From Thermomonospora echinospora (GTDB lineage: Bacteria; Actinomycetota; Actinomycetes; Streptosporangiales; Streptosporangiaceae): a stretch of 64,000 nucleotides of DNA. Of the stretch, positions 1 to 7,691 are shown in pieces. A program made the translations under genes and the position numbers. The notes under the pieces are model-generated. The model was given only the letters and a program-made list of their open reading frames with translations, was not told the origin of the DNA and ran no database searches. Position 1 is the stretch's first letter; every line of letters begins with the position of its first letter. The stretch spans positions 310,001 to 374,000 of the forward strand of contig NZ_FNVO01000004.1 in NCBI RefSeq assembly GCF_900108175.1, read 5' to 3'.

Positions 1-2
1 GA

Positions 3-401
3 GGCGAGGCCCACGGGTTCCACCTGATCACCGCCCCCGGCATCGCCGCGTTCGTGCTGATGGTCATCGGCGTGGCGATCGCCTGGCGGCAGTACGGTGC
101 CCGCAAGGTGCCGCGCGAGGCCCCGGCGGGCTCGTTCCTCACGGTGGCCGCCCGCAAGGACCTCTACGGTGACGCCATCAACGAGTCGCTGATCATGCGG
201 CCCGGCCAGTGGCTGACCCGGCTGGCGGTCTACTTCGACAACAAGGGTGTGGACGGCCTCGTCAACGGCCTGGCCGCCGGGGTCGGCGGTACCTCGGGCC
301 GGGTCCGGCGGCTGCAGACCGGCTTCGTCCGCTCCTACGCCCTCTCGATGTTCCTCGGCGCGGCGGTCGTCGTCGCCGCTCTGCTGGTGGTGAACGTTTG
401 A
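3..401 (+). CDS. nuoL: NADH-quinone oxidoreductase subunit L, C-terminal end (5' truncated by window)
   Basis: The reading frame is open from the window edge and stops at TGA overlapping the nuoM ATG (ATGA). The 132 visible residues match the C-terminal part of NuoL: a membrane segment, then the hydrophilic stretch around DLYGDAINESLIM, and a last helix after RVRRLQTGFVRSYAL. The second NuoL in this window (37138-39294) ends the same way, with [11 protein letters not shown] followed by a hydrophobic helix. NuoL is the distal antiporter-like proton-pumping subunit of complex I in the cytoplasmic membrane. Immediate coupling to nuoM and nuoN shows this is the end of a standard nuo operon. Family assignment is firm; only the start is missing. 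Confidence 0.9.
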   Translation, partial: GEAHGFHLITAPGIAAFVLMVIGVAIAWRQYGARKVPREAPAGSFLTVAARKDLYGDAINESLIMRPGQWLTRLAVYFDNKGVDGLVNGLAAGVGGTSGRVRRLQTGFVRSYALSMFLGAAVVVAALLVVNV

Positions 402-1951
402 TGAACGACTTTCCCTGGCTGAGCGTCCTCATCGCGCTGCCCGCCCTGGGCGCGCTGGGTGTGGCGCTGCTGCCGCGCGGCAGGGACGCGCTCGCCAAGC
501 AGGCGGCGCTGGGCGTCTCGGCGCTGGTGGCGGTGCTCACCTTCGTGATGGCGGCCGGCTTCGACACCGGCGGGTCGCGGTTCCAGTTCGCCGAGACCTA
601 TGACTGGATCCCCGCGTTCGGGGTGCACTGGGCGGTCGGCGTGGACGGCGTCGCGCTGGTGCTGATCCTGATGTCGGTGATCCTGGTCCCGCTGGTGATC
701 CTGGCCTCCTGGACCGACGCCGACCGGTTCGGCGGCGTGGTCGCCGAGGGCGAGAGCGCCCCGGCCAAGTCGGTCAAGACCTACTTCGCGCTGGTCCTGG
801 CCCTTGAAGCGATGATGATCGGGGTCTTCGCGGCCACCGACGTCTTCCTGTTCTATGTGTTCTTCGAGGCCATGCTGATCCCGGTGTACTTCCTCATCGG
901 GGCCTACGGCGGTCCGCAGCGCTCGTACGCGGCGGTCAAGTTCCTGCTGTACTCACTGTTCGGCGGGCTGCTGATGCTGGTCGCGGTGATCGCCCTGTAC
1001 GTGTACGGGCCGAACACCTTCCTGCTGGCCGACCTGCAGGGGCTGAACCTGGACCCGACCGTCGCCAAGTGGCTGTTCCTGGGCTTCTTCATCGCGTTCG
1101 CGATCAAGGCGCCGATGGTGCCGCTGCACACCTGGCTGCCGGACGCCGCCGGGCAGGCCCCGGCCGGCGCGCTGGTGCTGATCGTCGGCGTGCTGGACAA
1201 GGTCGGCACCTACGGGATGATGCGGTTCTGCCTGGAGCTGTTCCCGGGCGCCTCGAAGTGGGCCACCCCGGTGGTGCTCACCTTCGCGGTGATCAGCATC
1301 ATCTACGGCGCGGTGCTGGCGATCGGGCAGGTCGATCTCAAGCGGCTGGTCGCCTACACCTCGATCTCCCACTTCGGGTTCATCGTGCTGGGCATCTTCG
1401 CGATGACCTCGCAGGGCCAGTCGGGCGCCGCGCTCTACATGGTCAACCACGGGTTCTCCACCGGCGCGCTGTTCCTGATCGTCGGGTTCCTGCTGGTGCG
1501 CCGCGGCTCGGCCCGCGTCGACGCCTTCGGCGGGGTGCAGAAGGTGGCGCCGCTGCTGGCCGGCGCCTTCCTGATCGCCGGGCTGTCGGGGTTGTCGCTG
1601 CCGGGCCTGGCGCCGTTCGTGTCGGAGTTCCTGGTGCTGGTCGGCACGTTCAGCCGCTACCAGGTCGCCGCCGTGATCGCCGCGCTGGGCATCGTGCTGG
1701 CCGCCGTCTACATCCTGTGGGCCTACCAGCGCACCATGAACGGGCCCACCACCGAGGCGGTGGCGGGGTTCAAGGACCTGTCCCGGCGTGAGCTGGCCGC
1801 CGTCGCCCCGATCCTGGCGATCGTCGTGGCGCTGGGCTTCTTCCCCAAGCCGGTGCTCGACGTGATCAACCCGTCGGTCAAGCACACGCTCAGCGTGGTG
1901 CAGCAGACCGATCCCACGCCCACCGTCGCCGAGAAGGGGGCTCGTCCGTGA
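401..1951 (+). CDS. nuoM: NADH-quinone oxidoreductase subunit M
   Basis: A 516-residue, strongly hydrophobic protein with the usual 14-helix NuoM/MrpD layout, an antiporter-like proton channel of complex I. The proton-antiporter core is visible in the middle: [19 protein letters not shown] at about residue 235, then the functional lysine helix and LKRLVAYTSISHFGFI, the typical discontinuous helix of this family. The start is the ATG that overlaps the nuoL stop; a longer upstream extension in the same frame is GC-rich shadow of nuoL and has no membrane character. The stop overlaps the GTG of nuoN by four bases, so the three genes are translationally coupled. Length and order (L-M-N) are normal for a complete nuo operon. 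Confidence 0.95.
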   Translation: MNDFPWLSVLIALPALGALGVALLPRGRDALAKQAALGVSALVAVLTFVMAAGFDTGGSRFQFAETYDWIPAFGVHWAVGVDGVALVLILMSVILVPLVILASWTDADRFGGVVAEGESAPAKSVKTYFALVLALEAMMIGVFAATDVFLFYVFFEAMLIPVYFLIGAYGGPQRSYAAVKFLLYSLFGGLLMLVAVIALYVYGPNTFLLADLQGLNLDPTVAKWLFLGFFIAFAIKAPMVPLHTWLPDAAGQAPAGALVLIVGVLDKVGTYGMMRFCLELFPGASKWATPVVLTFAVISIIYGAVLAIGQVDLKRLVAYTSISHFGFIVLGIFAMTSQGQSGAALYMVNHGFSTGALFLIVGFLLVRRGSARVDAFGGVQKVAPLLAGAFLIAGLSGLSLPGLAPFVSEFLVLVGTFSRYQVAAVIAALGIVLAAVYILWAYQRTMNGPTTEAVAGFKDLSRRELAAVAPILAIVVALGFFPKPVLDVINPSVKHTLSVVQQTDPTPTVAEKGARP

Positions 1952-3513
1952 GCGCCGGAGTGCACATCATCGCGGCTCCCGGGGACATCCCCGCGCCGCA
2001 CATCGAGTACGGCCAGCTCGCCCCGATGCTGATCGTCTTCGGAGTGGCCGTGCTCGGCGTGCTCGTGGAGGCGCTCGCCGGGCGGCCCTGGCGTTACCGG
2101 ATCCAGGTGCCGCTGGCCTTTGCCGGGCTGCTGGCCGCGTTCGTGTGGACGATCGTGCTGGCCTGGCGGCACGAGCCGTTCCACGTGGCGGCCATGGGCG
2201 CGCTCGGGGTGGACGGGCCCACCCTGTTCCTGCAGGGCACCATCCTGGTGCTGGCGCTGGTCAGCCTGCTGCTGATCGCCGAGCGCAGCGCCGCCCACTT
2301 CACCGCGCAGGCCTCCGCGCTGCCGGGCAGCGAGGCCGAGCAGCAGAGCATGTCGGCGGGCATCACGCAGACCGAGATCTTCCCGCTGATGATGTTCGCG
2401 GTGGGCGGGATGCTGATGTTCCCGGCCTCCAACGACCTGCTGACCATGTTCGTGGCGCTGGAGGTGCTCTCGCTGCCGCTGTACCTGCTGTGCGGGCTGG
2501 CCCGCCGGCGGCGGCTGCTGTCGCAGGAGGCGGCGGTCAAGTACTTCCTGCTGGGCGCGTTCTCCTCGGCGTTCTTCCTGTACGGGGCGGCGCTGTTGTA
2601 CGGCTACGCCGGGTCGGTGCGGCTGTCGGACATCTCCGCGCAGGCCGGGCAGGGCGCCGGCGGCGAGACGCTGCTGCTGGCCGGGATCGCGCTGCTGTCG
2701 GTCGGGCTGCTGTTCAAGCTGGGTGCGGTGCCGTTCCACATGTGGAAGCCGGACGTCTACCAGGGGGCCCCGACTCCGATCACCGCGCTGATGGCGTCCT
2801 GCACGCTGGTGTCGGCGTTCGGTGCGCTGCTGCGGGTCTACTACGTCGGGTTCGAGACGCTGCGCTGGGACTGGCGGCCGGCGATGTGGGGTGTGGCCAT
2901 CATCACCATGGTGGTGGGGGCGGTCGTCGCGATCACCCAGACCGACATCAAGCGGATGCTGGCCTACTCCTCGATCGCGCACGCGGGCTTCCTGCTGACC
3001 GGGGTGGTCGCCACCTCCCGGCAGGGCCTGTCGGGCACCCTGTTCTACCTGGCCGCCTACGGCTTCACCACGATCGGCGCGTTCGCCGTGGTCACCATGG
3101 TGCGCGACGCCGGGGGCGAGGCGGCCCACCTGAGCCGCTGGGCCGGGCTGGGCCGGCGCTCGCCGGTGATCGCCGGGGTGTTCGCCTTCTTCCTGCTGGC
3201 CATGGCGGGGATTCCGCTGACCAGCGGGTTCACCGGCAAGTTCGCGGTGTTCTCGGCGGCGGTGGACGGCGGGGCGACCCCGCTGGTCGTGGTGGGCGTG
3301 CTGGCCTCGGCGATCGCGGCGTTCTTCTACGTCCGGGTGATCGTGGTGATGTTCTTCAGCGACCCGGAGGCCGACGGTCCCTCGGTGGTGGTCAGCCCGG
3401 CCACCGCGACTGCGGTGGCGCTCGGCCTGACGGTTACTGTGGTACTCGGCGTGCTGCCCCAGCCGGTGCTCGACCTGGCCGGGACCGCCGCCTCCCAGAT
3501 GTTCGTTCGTTGA
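1948..3513 (+). CDS. nuoN: NADH-quinone oxidoreductase subunit N
   Basis: 521 residues, GTG start inside the nuoM stop. It is a polytopic membrane protein of the NuoN/MrpD family, the antiporter-like subunit closest to the quinone module of complex I. Diagnostic stretches are LGAVPFHMWKPDVYQGAPTP near residue 265 and DIKRMLAYSSIAHAGFLL near 330, the latter containing the broken helix conserved in NuoL/M/N. It is the last nuo gene of this operon; only 40 bases separate it from the polyprenyl synthase start, so the two are probably co-transcribed. Length is slightly over the usual 480-500 because of an N-terminal leader and a loop around residue 135. Confidence 0.95.
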   Translation: MSAGVHIIAAPGDIPAPHIEYGQLAPMLIVFGVAVLGVLVEALAGRPWRYRIQVPLAFAGLLAAFVWTIVLAWRHEPFHVAAMGALGVDGPTLFLQGTILVLALVSLLLIAERSAAHFTAQASALPGSEAEQQSMSAGITQTEIFPLMMFAVGGMLMFPASNDLLTMFVALEVLSLPLYLLCGLARRRRLLSQEAAVKYFLLGAFSSAFFLYGAALLYGYAGSVRLSDISAQAGQGAGGETLLLAGIALLSVGLLFKLGAVPFHMWKPDVYQGAPTPITALMASCTLVSAFGALLRVYYVGFETLRWDWRPAMWGVAIITMVVGAVVAITQTDIKRMLAYSSIAHAGFLLTGVVATSRQGLSGTLFYLAAYGFTTIGAFAVVTMVRDAGGEAAHLSRWAGLGRRSPVIAGVFAFFLLAMAGIPLTSGFTGKFAVFSAAVDGGATPLVVVGVLASAIAAFFYVRVIVVMFFSDPEADGPSVVVSPATATAVALGLTVTVVLGVLPQPVLDLAGTAASQMFVR

Positions 3514-3553
3514 CGGGGGCCGCCCGCGGGTGCCCGTCCGTAGGGGGTTCTCG

Positions 3554-4549
3554 GTGAACAGTGGCGTGCCGTTCGGGCTGCCGGTCGACGACGCGCTCGC
3601 GGCGGACATGCGCGAGCGCCTGACGGCGGTCGAGGGGCTGCTGGCGGAGTCGATCGTCTGCGACGATCCGCTGCTGACCGAGGCGTCCCGGCATCTGGTG
3701 GAGGCGGGCGGCAAGCGGTTCCGCCCGGCGCTGGTGCTGCTGGCGTCCCACTTCGGCGACCCGGCCGCCGCGGGCGTGGTGCCCGCGGCGGTGGTGGTCG
3801 AGCTGACCCATCTGGCCACGCTCTACCACGACGACGTGATGGACGAGGCGACCATGCGGCGCGGCGAGGTGTCGGCCAACACCCGCTGGACCAACACGGT
3901 CGCCATCCTGACCGGAGACTACCTGTTCGCCCGCGCCTCGGACCTGCTGGCCGATCTGGGTCCGCAGGCGGTGCGGATCCAGGCCCGCGCGTTCGCCCGG
4001 CTGGTGCGCGGGCAGATCGCCGAGACCTCCGGGCCGGGCCCCGACGCCGATCCGCTCAAGCACTACCTGCAGGTGGTGGCCGACAAGACCGCCTCGCTGA
4101 TCGCGGTCTCCGGGCAACTGGGCGCGCTGCTGGCCGGTGCCCGCCCGCACGAGGTCGACACCATCACCTCGGCCTGCGAGAAGATCGGTGTGGCCTTCCA
4201 GCTGTCGGACGACATCCTGGACGTCGCCTCGGAGTCCGAGCAGTCCGGCAAGACCCCCGGCACCGACCTGCGCGAGGGCATCCGCACCCTGCCGGTCCTG
4301 CACGTGCTGTCGTCCACCGACCCGGCGGACGCGCGGCTGCGCGACCTGCTGGGGCGAGACCTGACCGACGACGCCCTGCACGCCGAGGCGCTGGCGCTGC
4401 TGCGCGCCCATCCGGCGATGGAGCGGGCCCGTGCCGATCTGCGGCGGTGGGCCGACGACGCCCGTGCCGAGCTGCTCACCCTGCCCGCCATCCCCGCCCG
4501 CGACGCGTTCACGGGCCTGTGCGACTACGTGGTGTCCCGGACGGGCTGA
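3554..4549 (+). CDS. trans-polyprenyl diphosphate synthase (menaquinone side chain)
   Basis: A class I isoprenoid chain-elongation enzyme of 331 residues that condenses isopentenyl diphosphate units onto an allylic primer. Both aspartate-rich motifs are intact: DDVMD at about residues 93-97 (first Asp-rich motif) and SDDILD in the second half. GGKRFRP in the N-terminal part is the usual IPP/primer-binding signature. Family members of this type (GrcC/HepT/IspB group) make the heptaprenyl to nonaprenyl tail of menaquinone, which fits the position behind nuoN, the quinone-reducing complex. I chose the GTG preceded by AGGGGG at 3542; another GTG eight codons upstream is in frame but has no ribosome-binding site. 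Chain length cannot be read from the sequence. Confidence 0.88.
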   Translation: MNSGVPFGLPVDDALAADMRERLTAVEGLLAESIVCDDPLLTEASRHLVEAGGKRFRPALVLLASHFGDPAAAGVVPAAVVVELTHLATLYHDDVMDEATMRRGEVSANTRWTNTVAILTGDYLFARASDLLADLGPQAVRIQARAFARLVRGQIAETSGPGPDADPLKHYLQVVADKTASLIAVSGQLGALLAGARPHEVDTITSACEKIGVAFQLSDDILDVASESEQSGKTPGTDLREGIRTLPVLHVLSSTDPADARLRDLLGRDLTDDALHAEALALLRAHPAMERARADLRRWADDARAELLTLPAIPARDAFTGLCDYVVSRTG

Positions 4550-4550
4550 T

Positions 4551-4590
4551 CGGCCGGGACGGCCGGCTCCTGGCAGGGCCGCCCCGGCCG
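4551..4590 (+). terminator. Stem-loop terminator after the nuo/polyprenyl operon
   Basis: Arms CGGCCGGG and CCCGGCCG enclose a further GC pairing block, giving about 13 pairs with one internal mismatch and a 12-base loop, starting one base after the stop codon. There is no U tract, as is common in actinomycetes. Confidence 0.6.
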
Positions 4591-4989
4591 TAGCGGTGGC
4601 CGCGGACCTTCGCCGGGGTCTCGTGACCGCCGTGTCTTCGCCGATCTTGACGTCGGCCCAGCAGACCCGCGCCACCCGGACTGGGCGCCGTCAGATCCTC
4701 ACCGGAACACGCGAGCGGAACCTGCGCCATCAGGGCATGCGAGCCCGCGGCCCCGCTCGTCGCCGACGTGGGGTACCGACGGCGGCGCAGGAGCAGCCCC
4801 GGGCGCAGTCGTGAATTCGCCATGGCCTCGGGCGTGAGTTCGGGCAGTCGGCCACGCCCCTGATCGCCATGCCACCCCGCATGCCACCCGCCGTCGATGC
4901 CGAACGGCCGCTGCGGTGGTGCACTCGACCTTGCAGTGGTGCAGGGATGCGTCCCGGGCGGTGCCGTCCCCGCGGGACCTCACCGCAAG
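4591..4989. other. Intergenic stretch without a recognisable gene
   Basis: About 400 bases between the terminator and the operator region of the next operon. Short open frames exist on both strands but none has a ribosome-binding site, family resemblance or convincing composition. Nothing further is seen. Confidence 0.5.
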
Positions 4990-5044
4990 ATAAGCAACTG
5001 AGATTGACAAGCTCATATAAGCAATCTAAGTTGCTTATATGAGC
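4990..5044 (+). promoter_or_regulatory. Leaderless promoter embedded in a perfect 14+14 operator palindrome
   Basis: The arms GCTCATATAAGCAA and TTGCTTATATGAGC (5011-5024 and 5031-5044) are perfectly complementary with a 6-base spacer, and the right arm runs through the start codon at 5039. A further half-site, ATAAGCAACT at 4990-4999, repeats the inner part. TTGACA (5004-5009) and TAAGTT (5027-5032) are spaced by 17 bases and would place the transcript start about seven bases downstream, on the ATG itself, so the message is probably leaderless. A repressor bound here would cover the -10 box and the start codon. The obvious candidate is the HTH product it precedes, which is inference. Confidence 0.75.
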
Positions 5045-5275
5045 CCGAAAGAGATCCCTCCGACCGGCGGCCTCGCCGACGAACTCGCCGCCGTGGTCGC
5101 CCTGCGTGAACTGGCCGACCGGCTGGAGGACGCGGCGGTCGAGCGGGCCATGCGCGCGGGCTGGTCGTGGACGCAGGTCGCCGAGGCGCTGGGAGTGACC
5201 CGCCAAGCCGTGCACAAGAAGCACCTGCGGCGGCTCGTCGCCGCGGGCATCGAACTGAGGAGGCGCAATGGCTGA
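5039..5275 (+). CDS. Small helix-turn-helix protein, likely autoregulator
   Basis: A 78-residue protein. Residues 16-35 form a charged helix (ELAAVVALRELADRLEDAAV), followed by a clear helix-turn-helix: WSWTQVAEALGVTRQAVHKKH at about residues 42-62. No other domain. The start codon sits inside the operator palindrome and there is no ribosome-binding site, so it is probably translated from a leaderless transcript. The stop overlaps the start of the Clp N-domain gene, so the two proteins are likely made together. In mycobacterial ClpC2 an N-terminal DNA-binding part and a ClpC N-domain occupy one chain of about 250 residues; here the same two parts look to be separate, adjacent genes. HTH call is firm, role as repressor of this operon is inferred from the operator. 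Confidence 0.8.
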   Translation: MSPKEIPPTGGLADELAAVVALRELADRLEDAAVERAMRAGWSWTQVAEALGVTRQAVHKKHLRRLVAAGIELRRRNG

Positions 5276-5732
5276 GACGGCGTCGCGGACGTCGCTGCGT
5301 CCGGTGCTGGAACGCGCGATCGAGGAGGCCCGCGGGCGCGGGTCGGCGACGGTCGAGGCGGAGCACCTGCTGCTCGCCCTGGCGGCCGACGGCCCGCCGG
5401 CCGTCACGGTGGTGCTCGCCGAAGCCGGTCTGGACTACGAGGCGACCGAGGCCGCCCTGCGAGAGGAGCACGTGCAGAGCCTGGCCGTCGCCGGCATCGG
5501 CCCGGTGGACGAGGAGCGGCTCGTCGCGAGCCCGCGCCAGTCGCGTCCGGGCTGGGGCGCGTCCGCGAAGGCCGCACTCAAGAACGCCGAACTAGGCATC
5601 GGCCGGACGCGGGGTGCGGAACGGAACCTGCTGATCGGCCTCCTCCAGGCGGAACTGGGCACGGTCCCGCGCGCGCTGGCGATCGCGGGCGTCGACCGCG
5701 ACGCCCTCATCACCCGCCTGCGGGGGATCTGA
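5268..5732 (+). CDS. Free-standing Clp N-terminal-domain protein (ClpC2-like)
   Basis: 154 residues made of the two-repeat Clp N-domain and nothing else: no Walker motifs, so it is not an unfoldase. The first repeat holds ARGRGSATVEAEHLLLALAADG at about residues 22-43, the second AALKNAELGIGRTRGAERNLLIGLL at about 104-128; each contains the EHLLLAL / RNLLIGLL helix typical of the fold. In ClpA/ClpC this domain binds adaptors and substrates and in ClpC1 it is the target of cyclic peptide antibiotics (cyclomarin, ecumicin, rufomycin). A stand-alone copy could act as a decoy or sensor. GAGGAGG lies five bases before the ATG. It overlaps the HTH gene and is followed 11 bases later by an ABC exporter, so all four genes form one operon. 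Confidence 0.85.
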   Translation: MAETASRTSLRPVLERAIEEARGRGSATVEAEHLLLALAADGPPAVTVVLAEAGLDYEATEAALREEHVQSLAVAGIGPVDEERLVASPRQSRPGWGASAKAALKNAELGIGRTRGAERNLLIGLLQAELGTVPRALAIAGVDRDALITRLRGI

Positions 5733-5743
5733 CGGAGGCCGCC

Positions 5744-6631
5744 GTGCGCGCTGACACCACCGTCTCGGTGCGGGACCTGTACATGCGGTACGGCACGGAC
5801 GACGTGCTCAGGGGCGTCGGGTTCGAGGTCCGGCGCGGGGAGATCGTGTGCCTGCTGGGCCCCAACGGCGCCGGCAAGACCACCACGGTCGAGATCCTGG
5901 AGGGCTTCCGCGAGCGCTCGGCCGGAGACGTCAAGGTGCTCGGGGCCGATCCGTCCACCGCGGGTGAGGAATGGCGGGCGCGGATCGGCGTCGTGCTCCA
6001 GTCGTGGCGCGACCACGGCAGGTGGACGCCGCGCATGCTGCTACGCCATCTGGGCCGTTACTACGCGCCCTATGCCGACCCCGGCCGGGGCCGTGCCCGC
6101 GACGTGGACGAGCTGATCGGGATGGTCGGGCTCGATGGGCGGGCGGACCGGCCGATCCGCCTGCTGTCCGGCGGGCAGCGCCGTCGACTCGACGTGGCCG
6201 CCGGGATCGTCGGCCGGCCGGAGCTGCTGTTCCTCGACGAGCCGACGGCCGGCCTCGACCCTCTGGCGCGGCGGGAGTTCCACGACCTGGTGCGCCGACT
6301 CGTCGCCGAGGAGGCGACGACGATCCTGCTCACGACGCACGACCTCGACGAGGCCGCCGGGCTCGCCGACCGCATCCTGGTCCTGGCGGGGGGACGGATC
6401 GTCGCCGACGGCGTCGCCGACGACCTCGTCCGGCGGACCATCGGCGTCGCCCTGGTGCGCTGGAGCCGGGGCGGCGAGCACTTCGCCCGCACGACGCCGG
6501 ACGCCGCCGCCTTCGTTCGGGGGCTGTTCGCCCGGCACGGCGAGGAGATCACCGACCTCGACGTTCGCCGTCCCGGCCTCGAAGACGCCTACCTCGCGTT
6601 GGTGCGGCAGCACGAGGAGGGGGCTGTATGA
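5744..6631 (+). CDS. ABC transporter ATP-binding protein (drug/peptide export type)
   Basis: 295 residues with a complete nucleotide-binding domain: Walker A GPNGAGKTT at about residues 40-48, signature LSGGQRRRLD near 142, Walker B LLFLDEPTAGLD near 162 and a switch histidine in LLTTHDLDEAAGLADRI. The overall pattern is that of the DrrA/CcmA-like group of ABC-2 exporters. A short C-terminal tail (about residues 230-295) is typical of these. GTG start preceded by GGAGG. It overlaps the permease gene (ATGA), so the pair makes a membrane exporter. Being co-transcribed with a Clp N-domain protein suggests export of a compound that acts on ClpC, but the substrate cannot be read from the sequence. 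Confidence 0.9.
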   Translation: MRADTTVSVRDLYMRYGTDDVLRGVGFEVRRGEIVCLLGPNGAGKTTTVEILEGFRERSAGDVKVLGADPSTAGEEWRARIGVVLQSWRDHGRWTPRMLLRHLGRYYAPYADPGRGRARDVDELIGMVGLDGRADRPIRLLSGGQRRRLDVAAGIVGRPELLFLDEPTAGLDPLARREFHDLVRRLVAEEATTILLTTHDLDEAAGLADRILVLAGGRIVADGVADDLVRRTIGVALVRWSRGGEHFARTTPDAAAFVRGLFARHGEEITDLDVRRPGLEDAYLALVRQHEEGAV

Positions 6632-7485
6632 CGGGCCACCGGGCGCACGCGGTCCGCGTCGGTGTCGCACGCGGCTGGACGGAGTTCAGGCTCGGCCTCA
6701 AGAATCCGCAGGATCTCGGCTTCTACCTGTTCGTGGCCGCCGGGGTGCTGCTCTACCTGTTCTGGAACCGCGACGACGAGGTCGCGGGGACCTCGCTGCC
6801 CGTGCCGTCGGCCGCGCTGCCGGGCATCCTCGCCATGCTCGTCGCCTTCGGCGCGGTCACCGGCCCGGCGTACGCGCTGGCCGTGGAGCGCGAGGACGGC
6901 ACGCTGCTGCGCGCCAGGGCCGTTCCGCACGGTGTCACCGGCTACGTCGCCGGCCAGGTGCTCCTGCAGACCATGCAGGTCTTCCCGATGTTCGCGGTGA
7001 TCCTCGGGCCGAGCCTGCTGCTGTTCGACGGCGTGGCGCCGCGCGGGGCGGCCGGCTGGCTGACAGTCCTGTGGGCGACCGCGCTCGGCCTGGCGGCGAT
7101 GATGCCCGTCGGCATCGTCATCGGGTCGCTGGCGTCCGGCCCGCAGCGGGTCGGGACGTGGGGCCTGCTCCCCGTGCTGGCGCTGGCGGGGGTCTCCGGG
7201 GTCCTCCTGCCGATGGACGCGCTGTGGGGCTGGGTCCGGGCGGTCGCGCAACTGTTCCCGGTGTATTGGGTCGGGCTCGGGATGCGCTCGGCGTTCCTGC
7301 CGGACGCCGCGGCGGTGCTGGAGATCGGCGGCTCCTGGCGGACCTGGCAGGCGGTCTGCGTGCCGGTGGCGTGGGCGGTGGCGGGCATGGTCGTCGCGCC
7401 CGTCGTCCTGCGCCGCGCGGCGCGGCGCGCCTGCGGCTCCCGGATGGCGGCGGACAGGGAGTCGGCCGCCCGGTCGGTGCGCTAG
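6628..7485 (+). CDS. ABC-2 type exporter permease
   Basis: 285 residues with about six membrane segments, starting with FYLFVAAGVLLYLFW near residue 32 and ending with WAVAGMVVAPVVL. The motif region LAVEREDGTLLRARAVPHGV at about residues 82-100 is characteristic of ABC-2 (DrrB-like) permeases, where an amphipathic EREDGTLLR-like stretch precedes the second helix. It partners the preceding ATPase; the ATG overlaps its stop codon. The TAG stop codon lies inside the left inverted repeat of the 210-bp element that follows, so the element's arrival may have changed the last residues. The very basic end (RRAARRACGSRMAADRES) is cytoplasmic. Confidence 0.88.
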   Translation: MTGHRAHAVRVGVARGWTEFRLGLKNPQDLGFYLFVAAGVLLYLFWNRDDEVAGTSLPVPSAALPGILAMLVAFGAVTGPAYALAVEREDGTLLRARAVPHGVTGYVAGQVLLQTMQVFPMFAVILGPSLLLFDGVAPRGAAGWLTVLWATALGLAAMMPVGIVIGSLASGPQRVGTWGLLPVLALAGVSGVLLPMDALWGWVRAVAQLFPVYWVGLGMRSAFLPDAAAVLEIGGSWRTWQAVCVPVAWAVAGMVVAPVVLRRAARRACGSRMAADRESAARSVR

Positions 7486-7691
7486 CAGGGCCTGGTTAGG
7501 TGGGGTGGTTTTTGTGTGTATGTCCCGATCTGCTGCGGGGGGTGGAGGGTGGCCTGGCAGTATTGCGGGGCGTTCCAGCTGGTGGCCGAACTGCAAGCCC
7601 TCCTGGCCTCCTGGGCCGGGCGCTGCCCCACCTGCGGCGCCCACCTGCACCGGCACGCCAGACCAGTCCCCACCTAACCGAGCCCTACTAG
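7482..7691. mobile_element. 210-bp element with 24-base imperfect terminal inverted repeats (MITE-like)
   Basis: The left end (7482-7505, CTAGCAGGGCCTGGTTAGGT plus GGGG) and the complement of the right end (7668-7691) agree at 21 of 24 positions. Each end starts with CTAG, and the TAG in it supplies the stop codon of the exporter permease on one side and of rarD on the other. The interior carries a 42-residue open frame with CPTC. No transposase is present. It may be a MITE or a small cassette; a bidirectional terminator is less likely because the arms are 160 bases apart. No clear target duplication beyond CTAG. Confidence 0.5.
7549..7677 (+). CDS. Possible 42-residue CPTC peptide inside the inverted-repeat element
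   Basis: GTG start within a G-rich stretch (GGGGGGTGGAG), 42 residues, TAA stop inside the right inverted repeat. The N-terminal half is an amphipathic helix (FQLVAELQALLASWAG) and the C-terminal half has CPTCGAHLHRHA, a CxxC with trailing histidines that could hold a metal. No known family recognised. It could be a chance frame in a repeat, but the tidy helix plus CxxC and the stop inside the element are notable. Confidence 0.3.
   Translation: MAWQYCGAFQLVAELQALLASWAGRCPTCGAHLHRHARPVPT

Noticed and set aside
1069-1885. Long antisense and out-of-frame ORFs over the nuo genes and most other genes
   Set aside because: High third-position GC keeps shadow frames open; products are Arg/Ala/Gly/His-rich without domains.
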